Part shown: in pieces, positions 33,009 to 44,228 of the stretch
Layout: each line of letters opens with the position of its first letter
Position numbering within the stretch: the first letter of the stretch is position 1
From: Dendrolimus kikuchii
Lineage: Eukaryota; Arthropoda; Insecta; Lepidoptera; Lasiocampidae
Reading direction: 5' to 3'
Length of the DNA: 64,000 nt
Assembly: GCA_019925095.2 (NCBI GenBank)
Contig: CM034409.1
Span: 4,529,001 to 4,593,000, forward strand
The notes under the pieces: generated by a model
What the model was told of the DNA's origin: nothing
What the model saw: only the letters and a program-made list of their open reading frames with translations
Database searches by the model: none
Position numbers and translations under genes: made by a program

Positions 33009-33329
33009 TAGATTTTTATCCGTGCAGGAACGGAGAAAGAATACAATTTCCTGCGACCAGGCGACCTTTCGTAAGAGGCGACTAAACAACCCACAGCCAG
33101 GTGGTAGGGCATTTGCCCGACTGGATGGCTACCACCCCTGGTCTAGAGCATGCCGCCATAACAACTTTGAGTTGTGTTCCGGCATTAGTGACCAGGTTCC
33201 AGACTCACTTGAGAGAGCAGCAGCGCATTTGTAGCACCTTTGGTGTTGCAAATGTCCATAGGCGATGGTAACCGCTTTCCATCCAGTGGGCCGTCTGCCT
33301 GTCTGCTGAACTCCTGCAATAAAAAAAAA
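33009..33329 (+). repeat. D-family retroposon, full-length copy
   Basis: ATTTTTATCCGTGCAGGAAC to CTCCTGCAATAAAAAAAAA, all blocks present. Confidence 0.8.
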
Positions 33330-33370
33330 GAATTATAACTTTGGTTTTTTTATTAAATAAATATACAATA

Positions 33371-33510
33371 CTAGCTGATGCCTGTCACCTTCGCGTGCCG
33401 TAAAATCCGTTCTTAGCTGACCTCTACTTGGCGAAAGGAAGGTCCATACCAAATTCCAAGTCTATAGGTACCTGAGATATCGTTATGCGTCACCATGTAC
33501 GTGGATTTCA
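33371..33510 (-). mobile_element. Helitron fragment hosting H2
   Basis: Minus-strand CTAG terminus at 33371-33374 with the AGGCATCAGCTAG end type. The body reads CTGAGATATCGTTATGC. It is cut at 33511 where H2 starts. Confidence 0.45.
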
Positions 33511-33892
33511 ATCCCTATCGATATTATAAATGCGAAAGTAACTCTGTCTGTCTGTCTGTCTGTTCCGTTTTCACGGAAAAACTAGTGGACCGATTTGGCT
33601 GAAACTCAGTATATATATATATTTTCGATGTCGAGAATGAACATAGGATATTTTTTATCCCGAAAAATGGGATAGTTTCCGGGATAAAAATATATTTGTC
33701 TTTTTGTTTGTTATCCTTTTATGGAAAGACTATTGGACTGATTTGGCTGAAACTCGGTACATATATAATTTGAATACCGAGAGTGGCCAAGGGATACTTT
33801 TTATCCCGGATAATGGGATACATTTTGGGATAGATTTATATAAAGTTTATCCCGGAAACTAGGACAGGTTTTGTGATTTTGTACATTTCCTC

Positions 33893-34100
33893 CATTGGAT
33901 CTACTGGGTCCACTGAGTCCACTGGGTCCACTTGGTCCATTGGGTCCACTTAGACCACTGTGTCCACTTGGTCCCCTTGGTCAACTGGGTCCACTGGGTC
34001 CACTTGATCCACTGGGTCCACTTGGTCCACTGGGTCCACTTGGTCCACTGGGTCTACTGAATCCACTGGGTCCATTTGGAACACTTAGCTTACTGGCTCA
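33893..34100 (+). repeat. 9-bp minisatellite, left part
   Basis: Units ACTGGGTCC and ACTTGGTCC alternate for about 200 bp. The translation GPLGPL is an artefact of the 9-bp period. It resumes at 34633-34675 after LINE M. Confidence 0.9.
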
Positions 34101-34632
34101 ACTGAAAGAAAGAAAGAAAGAAGAAAGAAAAAATATTTATTTAGGACAAGATACAAAAAGACTTATATGATAATATATATAACAATTAATTGTGATGTCC
34201 TAAAAAGGCTCTTGCTCAGCATATTGCTAGTTTCACAACCAGCGCTGGTCTTCCGCAAGTACCTGTAAATGATGCCACGGCTTGGCTCCACAAAGCAAAT
34301 TAAAACGATAAACATTTGTTATAAAATTATACAAAATAAATTACTAATTATTTGAACATTGTTCTATTACAAATAAAAGAAAATAAATAAAAAAACTGGA
34401 CAGAAATGACGAACAAGACAAAAATAATAATAAATTGATAATGGTTTGTCATATCGTAATAATTGACATATTATAAAATACTTGTGTCATATTTAAGGTC
34501 TCTCTGGCGAAATTGATGGTCAATTAAGAATTTTTTTAAGTTAGTTCGGAACCCAAAAACAGACTGCAGCTTCCTTATCGGCGGCGGTATGTTATTCCAG
34601 CACTTCGATGCAGCGTAACGAAAAGCGTAACT
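34101..34632 (-). mobile_element. LINE M, 5'-truncated copy
   Basis: On the minus strand the first codons read YAASKCWNNIPPPIRKLQSV and FGFRTNLKKFLIDHQF, a CR1/Jockey-type RT end. A 3' UTR and a (TTTC)n-like tail follow. AACTG at both borders may be a 5-bp target duplication. Confidence 0.7.
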
Positions 34633-34675
34633 GGGCCCACTGGGCCCACTGGGTCCACTTGGTCCACTTGGACCA
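34633..34675 (+). repeat. 9-bp minisatellite, right part
   Basis: ACTGGGCCCACTGGGCCCAC and ACTTGGTCC units continue the array split by LINE M. Confidence 0.85.
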
Positions 34676-34889
34676 TGTTATCTATTTTGTCATTTTTGTT
34701 AAGTTTTGTCATTTATGTGGTTTACATATAGACGGGGGTGGTATAGTTTGCGATATAAAATGAAGTGAATCTTTCGGGGGCAAATACATACAAATTTAAT
34801 ACAATGTAACCTGTGCCACTTGCTCTTCAAACAAGAGATACGCACCAGACGATGACCCGCGACGCAGCCGCGGGGTAAACTCTAGTTAC

Positions 34890-35142
<253 letters not shown>

Positions 35143-35186
35143 ATTGGCTAGGAGAATTCTTTAAATTATGTTATTATAATGCTTTA

Positions 35187-35355
35187 CTACTACTAGCGGA
35201 GGGTGATGTCAGGAGCCTTAAGAACAGACGAGCGTGCATGACAAGAGTTATGAATGTCAAAGAAGCAAGTGAGGTGTGTAAGAATGGGCCTAAATGGCGC
35301 TCTGTTGTTCGTGCCTACCCCACAAGCGAACCGGCGTGAAGTTATGTATGTATGT
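35187..35355 (+). mobile_element. Family R fragment with 11-12 bp target duplication
   Basis: ATAATGCTTTA at 35176-35186 and 35356-35366. Shares AGCGGAGGGTGATG and AAGAATGGGCC variants with the copy at 61891, so these two belong to one subfamily. Confidence 0.88.
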
Positions 35356-35366
35356 ATAATGCTTTA

Positions 35367-36464
35367 TATCAATACTTATAAAGAACTGTAGCGGGTCTCC
35401 GACAGGGCTTTCGGTGGAAGCCTGTAAGAGGTGCTGGCGGGATATGCCGGTGGAAATAATACACCAGTCACTCTTACGGTTCACGTCGTTTATTGGAACG
35501 CTACTGAGTTATATTTCTAATGAACTAACCATTAGCTATATTACAGCCGTAATCGGTATATCATTACACTGACTAACTTACACACTTTGTTCAGACACTA
35601 CTATACACATTGACCCGCTCTCTAGTTACTGATTATACACAATGACTAACACCTTTAATACACTGACTTATCTTGGCGGATCACTCACTACTTATACGAA
35701 CAAATACATTAAAAAAACTAACATTTTGCGGCAGCTTCCAACGATTTCTCCGGCCTGGACCCAATCCTACTGGGAAGATGTGACCTCTGTCCATAAACTA
35801 ATCAATTGTTTCCTCATCCCATCCTCGTCGCCAGTGTAATATTCAGAGCCTGGGAGAAGAGAAACAACGTTTTCACTTGTAAGGTTTTAATCCGAATTGA
35901 GACTGTATCACAAATATAGAACTACCCTCTTTTTCACGACTATTAATTACACAAGTTAAATTACACAACTATTTTCTGAAATATGTACAATGGCAATGGC
36001 TGATATCAGGATCATCTTTCTTTGACTCGAATGGTCTCACAAAGGGCGTTATTTTAAACTATTACCGAAATTCGTGAAAATGTAAAACAATGGAGGATAT
36101 TACGAGGGACGTCATAAATTATGCCATATCCCAGCATCTGCATTGCCTTCGTGGGAAACAACTTGCTAAAAACTATCTACAAACTATTTCGGCATCGTTA
36201 ACAATAGTCCTCCAACAGTCATTTTCACTATCGAGTTGAATTTCTGTCTTGTATTACACATTCTTCACATAAAAGTTTATAATTTTCTTGATGGCGGGGA
36301 TGAAGAGGACTTTATAAGGAGGTTTTCTCCTGCGCAACCACAATAGAAACAACATTACAATTAAAAATAAACTTCTTAAGTTCTTAACTTCTTTCAAATT
36401 TTCACTGTTTTAGTCCAAAAAATATTAATTTAATCATCGTCCTTAATGACTCTCTAATCTGTGC
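35367..36464. other. Long interval, nothing assignable
   Basis: No repeat terminus or coding region is recognised across 1.1 kb. Short frames (for example 35642-35839) lack any known domain. Confidence 0.4.
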
Positions 36465-36602
36465 TGCACAGTGTAAAACTCGTATCTCATTCTCTAGCAG
36501 ACTTAGTTTTATAGATTTATGTGTTTATATCTTTTTAGTGTCGCTTTTTCGTTTCATCGAGTTTCAAATCACAACGATTCTAAAGAAGTTTCACTTCAAA
36601 AA
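36465..36602 (-). repeat. Element K, partial copy
   Basis: TAGTGTCGCTTTTTCGTTTC, ATCGAGTTTCAAATCACAAC and AAAGAAGTTTCACTTC are the reverse of the K start. Confidence 0.6.
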
Positions 36603-36689
36603 TATGAAATCGAAAGCATGTAGTCCATGTTTTCCATATAAAATTAAATCTAGTGGCCACTGCTAAGTCATATAATAATAATTACCCGC

Positions 36690-37295
36690 AGGGGGGCTTT
36701 GTGGTGAAGCCTTAGGTGAGTAGCGACACCTCGTACCCGACTCCGGGGGCCAAGGCAAAGCCCCCGCCTCCGTGCTTGCTTTAACCAGCCGGCATGGAGT
36801 GGAGATCGCTAGAGCTGAGACTCAAGCTGGGGGTGGAAGTGATAAATGGCATCACGTCTGAAGTGGCTTCGGTGAACCTGCAGCCCACCTCTCTACACCC
36901 GTTAGCCACTCACACCCATGTTGCCCCTGTCTTTATGGCATTTTTTGGGGCCCAAGCAGGGAGTGGCGAGTCACCGTCTGCCCATTTTTCCATGTTCCCC
37001 AAAAATTGCGACGGGCAGACGCCATAGTCTTCATATTCCCAGACCCCTAGTACCACTAGCAGTCACCGCAATAGCCCGGCACTTTTTAAACTCATTTCCC
37101 ACAATAGTCCTACACTGGCCGGGACTTGTCCTTGGGTGCATTACTATATGGTGTAGACAGGGATCACCGGTCAGTGTCACGCCAAATTTACATTAAATTT
37201 CTCAAAAGGCCTCTACGTGTTGGCCTTCCCATGGCCCCACACGAGCCCTCCAAATGTCCGGACCATTTTTATGCCCCGTGGTCTTGAAAGACATA
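36690..37295 (+). repeat. Repeat family E, second long copy
   Basis: Aligns with 24195-24815 over its whole length and continues to GACATACAAATAAATG, a probable 3' end. Frames look like decayed LINE coding sequence (GVEVINGITSEVAS). Confidence 0.65.
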
Positions 37296-37449
37296 CAAAT
37301 AAATGATAAATTGTTTATTTTTGTACCAAAAGTACATACAACAATTTTGAGGCTGGGACCTTCTATTAAGTATTAATGTATAATACTTGTGTCAGAAGGA
37401 CTCATTTAAAAATAGTATAAACTCCTTGTTCGAGATTTCAATGAATAGT

Positions 37450-37858
37450 AATAATAATCGGCAGACAAACAGACATAATATTGTATATTGCCAAATTAAG
37501 CAAGTCACGCTTATGTTATCTATACTATCTATAGTAATAATATAAAGAGATAAAGTTTGTGACGTTGTAGGGGGTAATCTCTGGATCTACTAAACCGATT
37601 TTAAAAGTTCTTTCACTGTTGGAAAGCTACATTAACAGGGAGTGTCATAGGCTATATAACATGACGCTATATACTACGGGAGTGGGACAGAGCGCGGGTG
37701 AAACCGCGCTGAGCCACTAGAGGGTAATACATATAAAGGACTACTCTGACGGAGCCAATACGTTTTCGAAATTGACTATACCAAGAATCAAACCCGGAGT
37801 CTCTGTGTTGCAGTGAGGTAGGTCGGCGAATGCTTAGCCCACTCAACCGCAGTGGCGC
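37450..37858 (-). repeat. SINE1 split by a Helitron
   Basis: 3' half 37450-37518 (ATCGGCAGACAAAC, CACGCTTATGTTAT) and 5' half 37721-37858 (GGTAATACATATAAAGGACT, AGAATCAAACCCGGAG, TTAGCCCACTCAACCGC) form one SINE1 in minus orientation. Confidence 0.75.
37519..37720 (+). mobile_element. Short Helitron inserted in SINE1
   Basis: GTTA|TCTATACTATCTATAGTAAT at the start and GAAACCGCGCTGAGCCACTAG at the end. The interior (ACTAAACCGATTTTAAAAGT, TTGGAAAGCTACATTA) is typical of short lepidopteran Helitrons. Removing it restores SINE1 apart from one base. Confidence 0.75.
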
Positions 37859-38291
37859 TCAATTCTTTCAGGCTCATTTGTAATTTCATAACGTGGTACC
37901 TTCAAACGCAAATCTCGTGGAACAAACATTTGTTTGTTAAATGTAAATATGTCAGAATGGAATCCGTCGGAAACAGAAGGCAGACTGCGGGACAAACTTA
38001 AACAAGCAATTAAACTATAGTACTGGCAGATTAATTATTTGTTTGCACTGCAAACTGAAGACGACGGGGGTTACTATTGTAAAGGTTGCCATTTAAAATT
38101 GTACTTTTTAGTTTTAATAATATAATATGAACTACTATCAACACTTATAATGCTTTAGGTAAATGGTCCTCAATCTATTCTATTGTCTCATATATCCCTT
38201 ACCAATTTTCACTGCTTTCAGTGGACCCCCTGTATTTTTAACCAACATTAAAAGAGGAGGAGGCCTCAATTCGTCGTGTAAATCCCTATTA
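37859..38291. other. Interval with nothing assignable
   Basis: No recognisable repeat; 38250-38290 includes a duplicated AATCCCTATTATCCCTATTA at the H2 border. Confidence 0.35.
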
Positions 38292-38450
38292 TCCCTATTA
38301 ATATTGTAAATGCGAAAGTAACTCTGTCTGTCTTTCTGTTCCGTTTTCACGGAAAAAGTACTGGACCGATTTGGCTGAAACTCAATATATATATAATATA
38401 TATATATATTGAGTTTCAGCCAAATCGGCTGAATCGGCAGCATATGGAAC

Positions 38451-38537
<87 letters not shown>

Positions 38538-39220
38538 TATGTATATATTCGATGCCGAGGATGAACATAAGATACTTTTTATCCCAGATAATGAGATAGA
38601 TTTATGTAAAGGTTATCCTAGAAAGTAGGTTTTTTTGTGATTTGCCGTTTTGGTTAATTTGGTCATTTCGGTCGTATTGGCCATATTGCTCATTTTTGGC
38701 ATTTTTGACACTAGGCATTTCTGTCACTTTTGGCATTTCTGGTAGTTTTGGCCTGAGTCTTTTTTGGCACTTTTTTATTTTTTTGGTCATTTCTTTAGTT
38801 TGTAGATAGGTGCATGGGGGATAGATAAATAAAACTAGAACGGGTTGAAATAGGGCATGAAAGTTTGTATGGGAGACCAACCATTTCTCAAGTTTAGAAG
38901 ATATAATAATACATTATCTACAAAAAAATGCGATAGTAACTCGATCTGTCTGTCAAGCTTTCACGGAAAAACTACTGGAGCAATGGATCGGTTTTGGTGT
39001 AAGTTTATACATAATATGTAGTTTTAATACCGAAAATGGATTTTTCATCCAGGAGATGGATAATTCGCGATATAAAATGAAGTGAATCTTCAGGGGGTAA
39101 ATAGTACTGACATAAAAATTTACCACAATGTTGTATCCTGTAGGTATCAACGCCTGCTCTTTAAACAAGAGGTCCGCACCTAGAGTTTGACCCGGAGCGT
39201 ACCCGCGGGGTAAATTCTAG
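38292..39220 (+). mobile_element. H2 Helitron, second copy
   Basis: A|TCCCTATTAATATTGTAAATG to CGTACCCGCGGGGTAAATTCTAG|T. It contains a long (TA)n (38450-38545) and a palindrome (38370-38435). Where the first copy has its minisatellite it has a different 9-bp array (38640-38800). No coding gene. Confidence 0.78.
38640..38800 (+). repeat. Degenerate 9-bp minisatellite inside H2
   Basis: Units around TTTTGGTCA / TTTTGGCAT repeat with a 9-bp beat. The minus translation is rich in PK/MP-type repeats and is an artefact. Confidence 0.65.
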
Positions 39221-40310
39221 TATGTATTATATACATTTATGTATATATGTTCAGCCATAACATTTAGTTTTCTGAACCGATTTTGAAAATTTATTTTCGA
39301 AATCTTTTTGAAAAAGCTTTCTCGACTTGTATACATAATAAAACTACGTTTTAACGGTTTTAAGCGCGGTAATTAATTTTTTCTATTCCACTCTGTATAA
39401 GTTATTGCTTAATGTTTACCCCAAATAACAATATTGCATCAGAAATAACACATTAAAACCTTGCCCACATCTGCGTAATGTCTTTATTAGTGCATTAGTT
39501 AAAGTATTACTGCGCAGATGTAGCACAGGCGTTACGAACCCTCGTAAACATACAGATTGTAACGCCTGTCCCCATTACCATTGCATCTTGATAAACACTT
39601 CGACTTATCAACTTTCATTAATCTCTTCATACGACTTCAGTTATGTACACAAATAAAACGGACAAACACTTATATTGCCATCGCCGTGTTCACACTTCAC
39701 AGAAAACTAAACGAATTACTAAAAAATATCCGAATTGTAGAGGTGGAGATCAGCAAACCATTATGTGCATCGAAAATGAATAACGCCATCTAGTGACGTA
39801 CGTCGCAAACATAGAAATGATTTAAATAATTTCTTTTCTTAATTCTTAATATATGGTATTTTCGACAGTGTTTTTATGCAACATTTCTTCAAAATATCTG
39901 CATTTTGAGCGTGGCGAATACGTCTGCCGGTCTACCGGCACTGAATATTCAATCACAAAGTATACATAGTCGTACACTATGTAACACTGTGAAAGTAAAT
40001 AGTTTAGGACCGATGATATATGTACTGTGTTGAAACTTAGATAGTCCCATGTTAATAATTTGAAACTAATTCGAATATCTGAAGTACAGCCCCAAGCATT
40101 AAACAATTCCTCGAAGCAACTCCATATTATTGGAGTTGCGAACTTGTCGCGGTCGGGCGTACTGAAAGTGTTTCCCGGTAGTTGTTCCTAGGAATTTATA
40201 GGTATGTTTGTTTATGGAGTAAATAATAGTTTATTGCTTTTGGTTTATTTTGCTGTAATATTTGTCACAGTAACGTATGATAATTATAATTAGTGTTCAA
40301 GTTAAAAAAC
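39221..40310. other. Interval with two adjacent hairpins, otherwise unassigned
   Basis: 39467-39475 / 39513-39521 (ACATCTGCG / CGCAGATGT) and 39525-39535 / 39559-39569 (ACAGGCGTTAC / GTAACGCCTGT) form two consecutive stem-loops. 39345-39372 matches the left end of the MITE at 63735. The remaining sequence shows no gene. Confidence 0.4.
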
Positions 40311-41170
40311 CATTATATTAATACGTGAAGCAAAAACTTTGTACGCCTTTTTACGAAAATTGCGCGGGCGGAGGAGTATGGAATTGCACACACTTATTTA
40401 TATATATATAAATCTATGCCACTTTTCATTGTAATTTTATAACTTGACCGATTTTGATGAAATTTTGTGTGTGTGTTTGAGTGGGTCCCGGGATGATTTA
40501 GATTCGCAAAAAGAACCAGTAGGTGGCGCTGAGATGGGGTTCTAGAATCCTACAATTCGACTTAACACCTTGAGCGATTTTGTTTTTGTGTGTTTGAGTA
40601 GGTTCCCGGATGGTTTAGATTCGCAAAAAGAACCGGTAGGTGGCGCTGAGATCGGGTTCTAGAATCCTCCTAATCACCGGGAGCGATTTTGGTGATTTTG
40701 TTTTTGTGTGTTTGAGTAGGTTCCCGGATGGTTTAGATTTGCAATTAGAACCGGTAGGTGGCGCTGAGATAGGGTCCTGGATTTTTATTTTTTCAGAGCA
40801 GGACAACGTCTGCCGGGGCCGCTAGTAGTTTATATAGAGAAGGAGTGCAGAATGCTAATATTATTATTTAAAATATGCATAAAAAATACATTAAATCAAT
40901 TAAAAAACATTACACACACTACCATGTATTTGACACAGTCAAATCAACAGTGCAGACATCTTCGGGGTTTCCTCTTTTAGTTTTTTTTTGTTTTTAAGTT
41001 TATGGAAAGGGAATGGTTTAAAAGGACAAAAGGAATTTAGGTTATTTAGATTATAAAAGTATAGTCTTTGACAACAGAACCTTAATAATGTTAAAACTTA
41101 TAATTTAAATTAATCATGGTCGAATTTCGACCGCTGGGCGACCACTACCTCTAAAAGATAGGTCAATAAA
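40311..41170 (+). repeat. Pogo-family fragment interrupted by H1 Helitron
   Basis: 40311-40396 (TTAATACGTGAAGCAAAAAC, ACGAAAATTGCGCGG) and 40826-41170 (TAGTTTATATAGAGAAGGAG, CACTACCATGTATTTGACAC, TCGAATTTCGACCGCTGGG) are colinear with the inside of the pogo-like element at 59034-59972. Confidence 0.65.
40397..40825 (+). mobile_element. H1 Helitron with three internal tandem units
   Basis: Ends CGTCTGCCGGGGCCGCTAG|T at 40822-40825. The unit GAACC(A/G)GTAGGTGGCGCTGA starts at 40513, 40630 and 40748, a period of about 117 bp. The 5' end follows A at 40396 and reads TT instead of TC. Confidence 0.8.
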
Positions 41171-41434
41171 CTGGTAGTATTGTATTATTTTATACTAGCG
41201 TTTTCACCGCGGCTATTGTCACTGTTGTGTACTCGGAATTCCTACTGAAAGGTAAGTATATTATTTGAGCGTTATGCGGCGTTTAAGAGAGCAAATTCGA
41301 TTCAATTATATGTATATTTAGAACAGCACTATATATTAGCAATTGGGCACTACACAGACGTATTAAATTATCTACAAAATACTCAGAATTGGTAGAGGGT
41401 GTTACCACAGGTTATTTCGTTAACACGTGGTTTT
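41171..41434. other. Interval with nothing assignable
   Basis: AT-rich; no repeat or gene recognised. Confidence 0.3.
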
Positions 41435-41565
41435 TGTAACAGTATGTACATTAGATAAAAAAACTGCCTATGTGATGCATGCTCTTCGGCCAGGATTCGG
41501 AACTCGCGCGCTTTGAGTTTGGAACACGGGCGTTAATCATTAATCTACCACCGCTTTATTACACT
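41435..41565 (-). repeat. SINE2, tRNA-like half
   Basis: AAACTGCCTATGTGATGCAT, CCAGGATTCGGAACTCGCG and GTTAATCATTAATCTACCAC are the minus form of the SINE2 5' half. Confidence 0.6.
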
Positions 41566-41677
41566 ATCTAATGATGTTTAAATATCTTAGTAAACTTAAG
41601 GTACATCTAAATTTATTTATTTATCGAAAACCTAAAGTTAAATACAATTTGATTAGATAACTATAATTAACAAAAGA

Positions 41678-42098
41678 CGCGGTCGAGATGCGAGTACTGC
41701 GCAAAATCTGCGGAGTGACGCTCGCGGACCGCGTTCGTAATACCGAAGTAAGAAAGAGAGTTGGTCTGAAAGAGAGTGTCGGGGTGAAGGTAAGGAAAGG
41801 AATGCTCCGGTGGTTCGGGCATGTGGAAAGAATGCATGATGAAAGAATGACTAAACAGATATACAATGCAAAAGTGGATGGATGCAGAAGTCGTGGAAGG
41901 CCACGACACACCTTCCATGATCAAATTGATCGTGTACTAGCAGAAGGTGATGTCAGGAGCCTTAAGAACAGACGAGCTTGCATGACAAGAGTTATGAATG
42001 TCAAAGAGCCAAGTGAGGTGTGTAAGAATAAGCCTAAATGGCACTCTGTTGTTCGTGCCTATGCCGCAAGGGAACTGGCGTGAAGTTATGTATGTATG
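41678..42098 (+). mobile_element. Family R fragment with 10-bp target duplication
   Basis: TAACAAAAGA at 41668-41677 and 42099-42108. The frame from 41688 is intact to GAACTGGCGTGA and is the best guide in this window to the family R C-terminus (RVGLKESVGVKVRKGMLRWF). Confidence 0.9.
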
Positions 42099-42156
42099 TA
42101 ACAAAAGAAAGCCAACAAAAGGTTTTCACGAATAAGCTATTGGTTGAAAGTAACAT

Positions 42157-42229
42157 ACATGCATAACTTCACGCCAGTTCCCTTGCGGGGTAGGCACGTA
42201 CAACACAGCGCCATTCAGTAACAAAAGTA
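42157..42229 (-). mobile_element. Family R, very short 3' fragment
   Basis: Only the tail and last 20 codons or so. AAAGTAACAT at 42147-42156 and 42230-42239 flanks it. Confidence 0.78.
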
Positions 42230-42239
42230 AAAGTAACAT

Positions 42240-42640
42240 GCAGACGTAAAAAAGGCACCGAGATGCTTTAGTCGCTGTTGAAAAATTTAAGGCTCAGACA
42301 CCGTTTGGCACCTGAAATACTGATAGCAAATGGGTTGATGTCATCGTATTTACTTACATTATTTAAATAAGTACTTGCTCGCACTAGAAATGACTTTTGT
42401 CTGTAATTAGTAAAACTTAAAGGTGCATTTATGGGTTGATTAAATCGTATAGACTTCGCAGGAATATTAAAGTGGACCTTACTTAAAAGATCTGGACAAT
42501 CAACATCGGAGGAGATAATTTTTAGAAAAAGTAAAAAGTCCGCAATATCTCGACGGTCTTTAAATGGCAACAGGTGAAACTTTTTGCAAAGATCAAAATA
42601 TGAATCACTAGACTACTGGTAAAGTTAGATATTAAAGTAG
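42240..42640 (-). mobile_element. Jockey/CR1-type LINE relic
   Basis: The minus frame 42268-42570 reads FKDRRDIADFLLFLKIISSD, DCPDLLSKVHFNIPAK, FTNYRQKSFLVRASTYLNN. This is the usual region after the RT of Jockey- and CR1-type LINEs. A relic of the same family is at 57835-57960. Confidence 0.65.
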
Positions 42641-42700
42641 ATTTTTTTTTTAATTAGCCATCTAAACACACATATATATGGCTATAATTTTATTCTAAAA

Positions 42701-42930
42701 CTAGCTGTGCCCGCGACGTCGTCTGCGTGGAACTTGCTTTCAAAGCCCTCCGATTTTGAAACATTCTTCATTGGTGCTCCGCTCCTATTGGTCTTAGCGT
42801 GATGATACATAGCCTATAGCCTTCCTAGATAAATGGGCTATCCAACACTGAAAGAATTTTTCAAATCAGACCAGTAGCTCCTGAGATTAGCGCGTTCAAT
42901 CAAACAATATATTAGTTAGTATATTTGGCT
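42701..42930 (-). mobile_element. Helitron fragment (CTAGCTGTGCCCGCG type)
   Basis: The minus-strand end is CGTCGCGGGCACAGCTAG|T. The body has CTATAGCCTTCCTAGATAAA and TCCTGAGATTAGCGCG. A related 5' part lies at 43340-43480. Confidence 0.65.
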
Positions 42931-43339
42931 ACAACACTAATACTTACATTTTAAACATCGCGATATCTTTTAAATGAAACGTCCAAATTGAATAATTCAA
43001 AAAGTTCTAGAAAGGTATTGAATTCTTCTCGAATATAAAGTAATTTATTTTGATAATGATTAATACCAAGGTACAAAATAAAGAGTTTTTGAAGCGACAT
43101 TATTTTAATTATTTAAAAAAATAAAAGAAAACACTTATTGTGAGATAATTACAATAGTTAGACATATGGTTATGCGATATTTTTTATAGACAATTATATG
43201 TTCTGCAAAGTGGTAGTACATTGTTTTGTTCTATAATCAATAGTTTTCGCAGCGCACGCCGTGTAAGGATTTTTTCGGGTCATTTTTTTACACCTTGGGT
43301 TACATTATTGGACTTTTAGTAAGGGTCCCTATTTTTTTT
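42931..43339. other. AT-rich interval, nothing assignable
   Basis: Separates the two related Helitron fragments. No terminus recognised. Confidence 0.3.
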
Positions 43340-43480
43340 GAAAATATAATATAGCCTATAGCCTTCCTTGATAAATGTACTATTCAACACTGAAAGATTT
43401 TTTCAAATCGGTCCAGCGGTTCCTGATATTAGCGCGTTTAAACAAACAAACTCTTCAGCTTTATAATATTAGGATAGATT
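43340..43480 (-). mobile_element. Helitron fragment, 5' part
   Basis: CTATAGCCTTCCTTGATAAA, TCAAATCGGTCCAGCGGTTC and TTATAATATTAGGATAGATT parallel 42820-42925 and reach the presumed 5' end. Confidence 0.55.
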
Positions 43481-43841
43481 TATGTTCTAGGAACAAACGA
43501 TGTATAGACAGATCCTTTACAAAAAAAAAAATCTCAACAAATACTTTTATTTCAAAGTCGATTAAAACTAAATCTGAAATCCCAAGTTGCCCCATAAAGA
43601 AACACAGTTAAAAGTATTTTGAAATCGTCGAAATAAAACCGGTAAACTGGCAGCAGAACGAGTGTGCTTTCGACCGAAAAATTGGCTCGAAAACTTTACT
43701 AAGGAAGCTATCTCTATCGTATTGAACTAAGTTTATGTAAAGACGTTCCCGAGGAAAACATTTGAAATTAATCGAGGGGAACTTACTTGTCAGTTCGGAT
43801 ATGTTTATGTTTGGTGATTTATACAGCCGTCTGGTTTTAGT

Positions 43842-44161
43842 ACATACATACATAACTTCACGCCAGTTCCCTTGCGGGGTAGGCATGAACAACAGAGCGC
43901 CATTCAGGCTTATTCTTACACACCTCACTTTCTTCTTTGACATTCATAGCTCTTGTCACGCACAATCGTCTGTTCTTAAGTCCCCTGACATCACCTTCTG
44001 CTAGTACACAATCAATTTGATCATGGAAGGTGTGTCGTGGCCTTCCACGACTTCTGCATCCATCCACTTTTGCATTGTATATCTGTTTAGTCATTCTTTC
44101 ATCATGCATTCTTTCCACATGCCCGAACCACCGGAACAATACTTTCCTTACCTTCCTTCCG
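43842..44161 (-). mobile_element. Family R fragment with 10-bp target duplication
   Basis: TGGTTTTAGT at 43832-43841 and 44162-44171. Frame 43858-44139 keeps the C-terminal RT tail (MFRWFGHVERMHDERMTKQ). 43481-43841 holds nothing else recognised. Confidence 0.85.
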
Positions 44162-44228
44162 TGGTTTTAGTGATAGAAGAATATGACGGGTCATTCATGT
44201 AAGAAATAAATAACCCGAGAAAAAAATA

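Larger units (their letters stand above)
33512..34885 (+). mobile_element. H2 Helitron carrying a minisatellite and a nested LINE
   Basis: Starts A|TCCCTATCGATATTATAAAT and ends GCAGCCGCGGGGTAAACTCTAG|T. It shares both termini and most of the body (AATGCGAAAGTAACTCTGTC, ACTGGACCGATTTGGCTGAA, TTTTTATCCCGGATAATGGG) with 38292-39220. No Rep/helicase gene. The extra length comes from the minisatellite and the LINE M insertion. Confidence 0.75.

Noticed and set aside
33895..34170. Collagen-like GPLGPL reading frame
   Set aside because: It is the translation of a 9-bp minisatellite inside a Helitron and runs into a LINE; no start context or splice sites.
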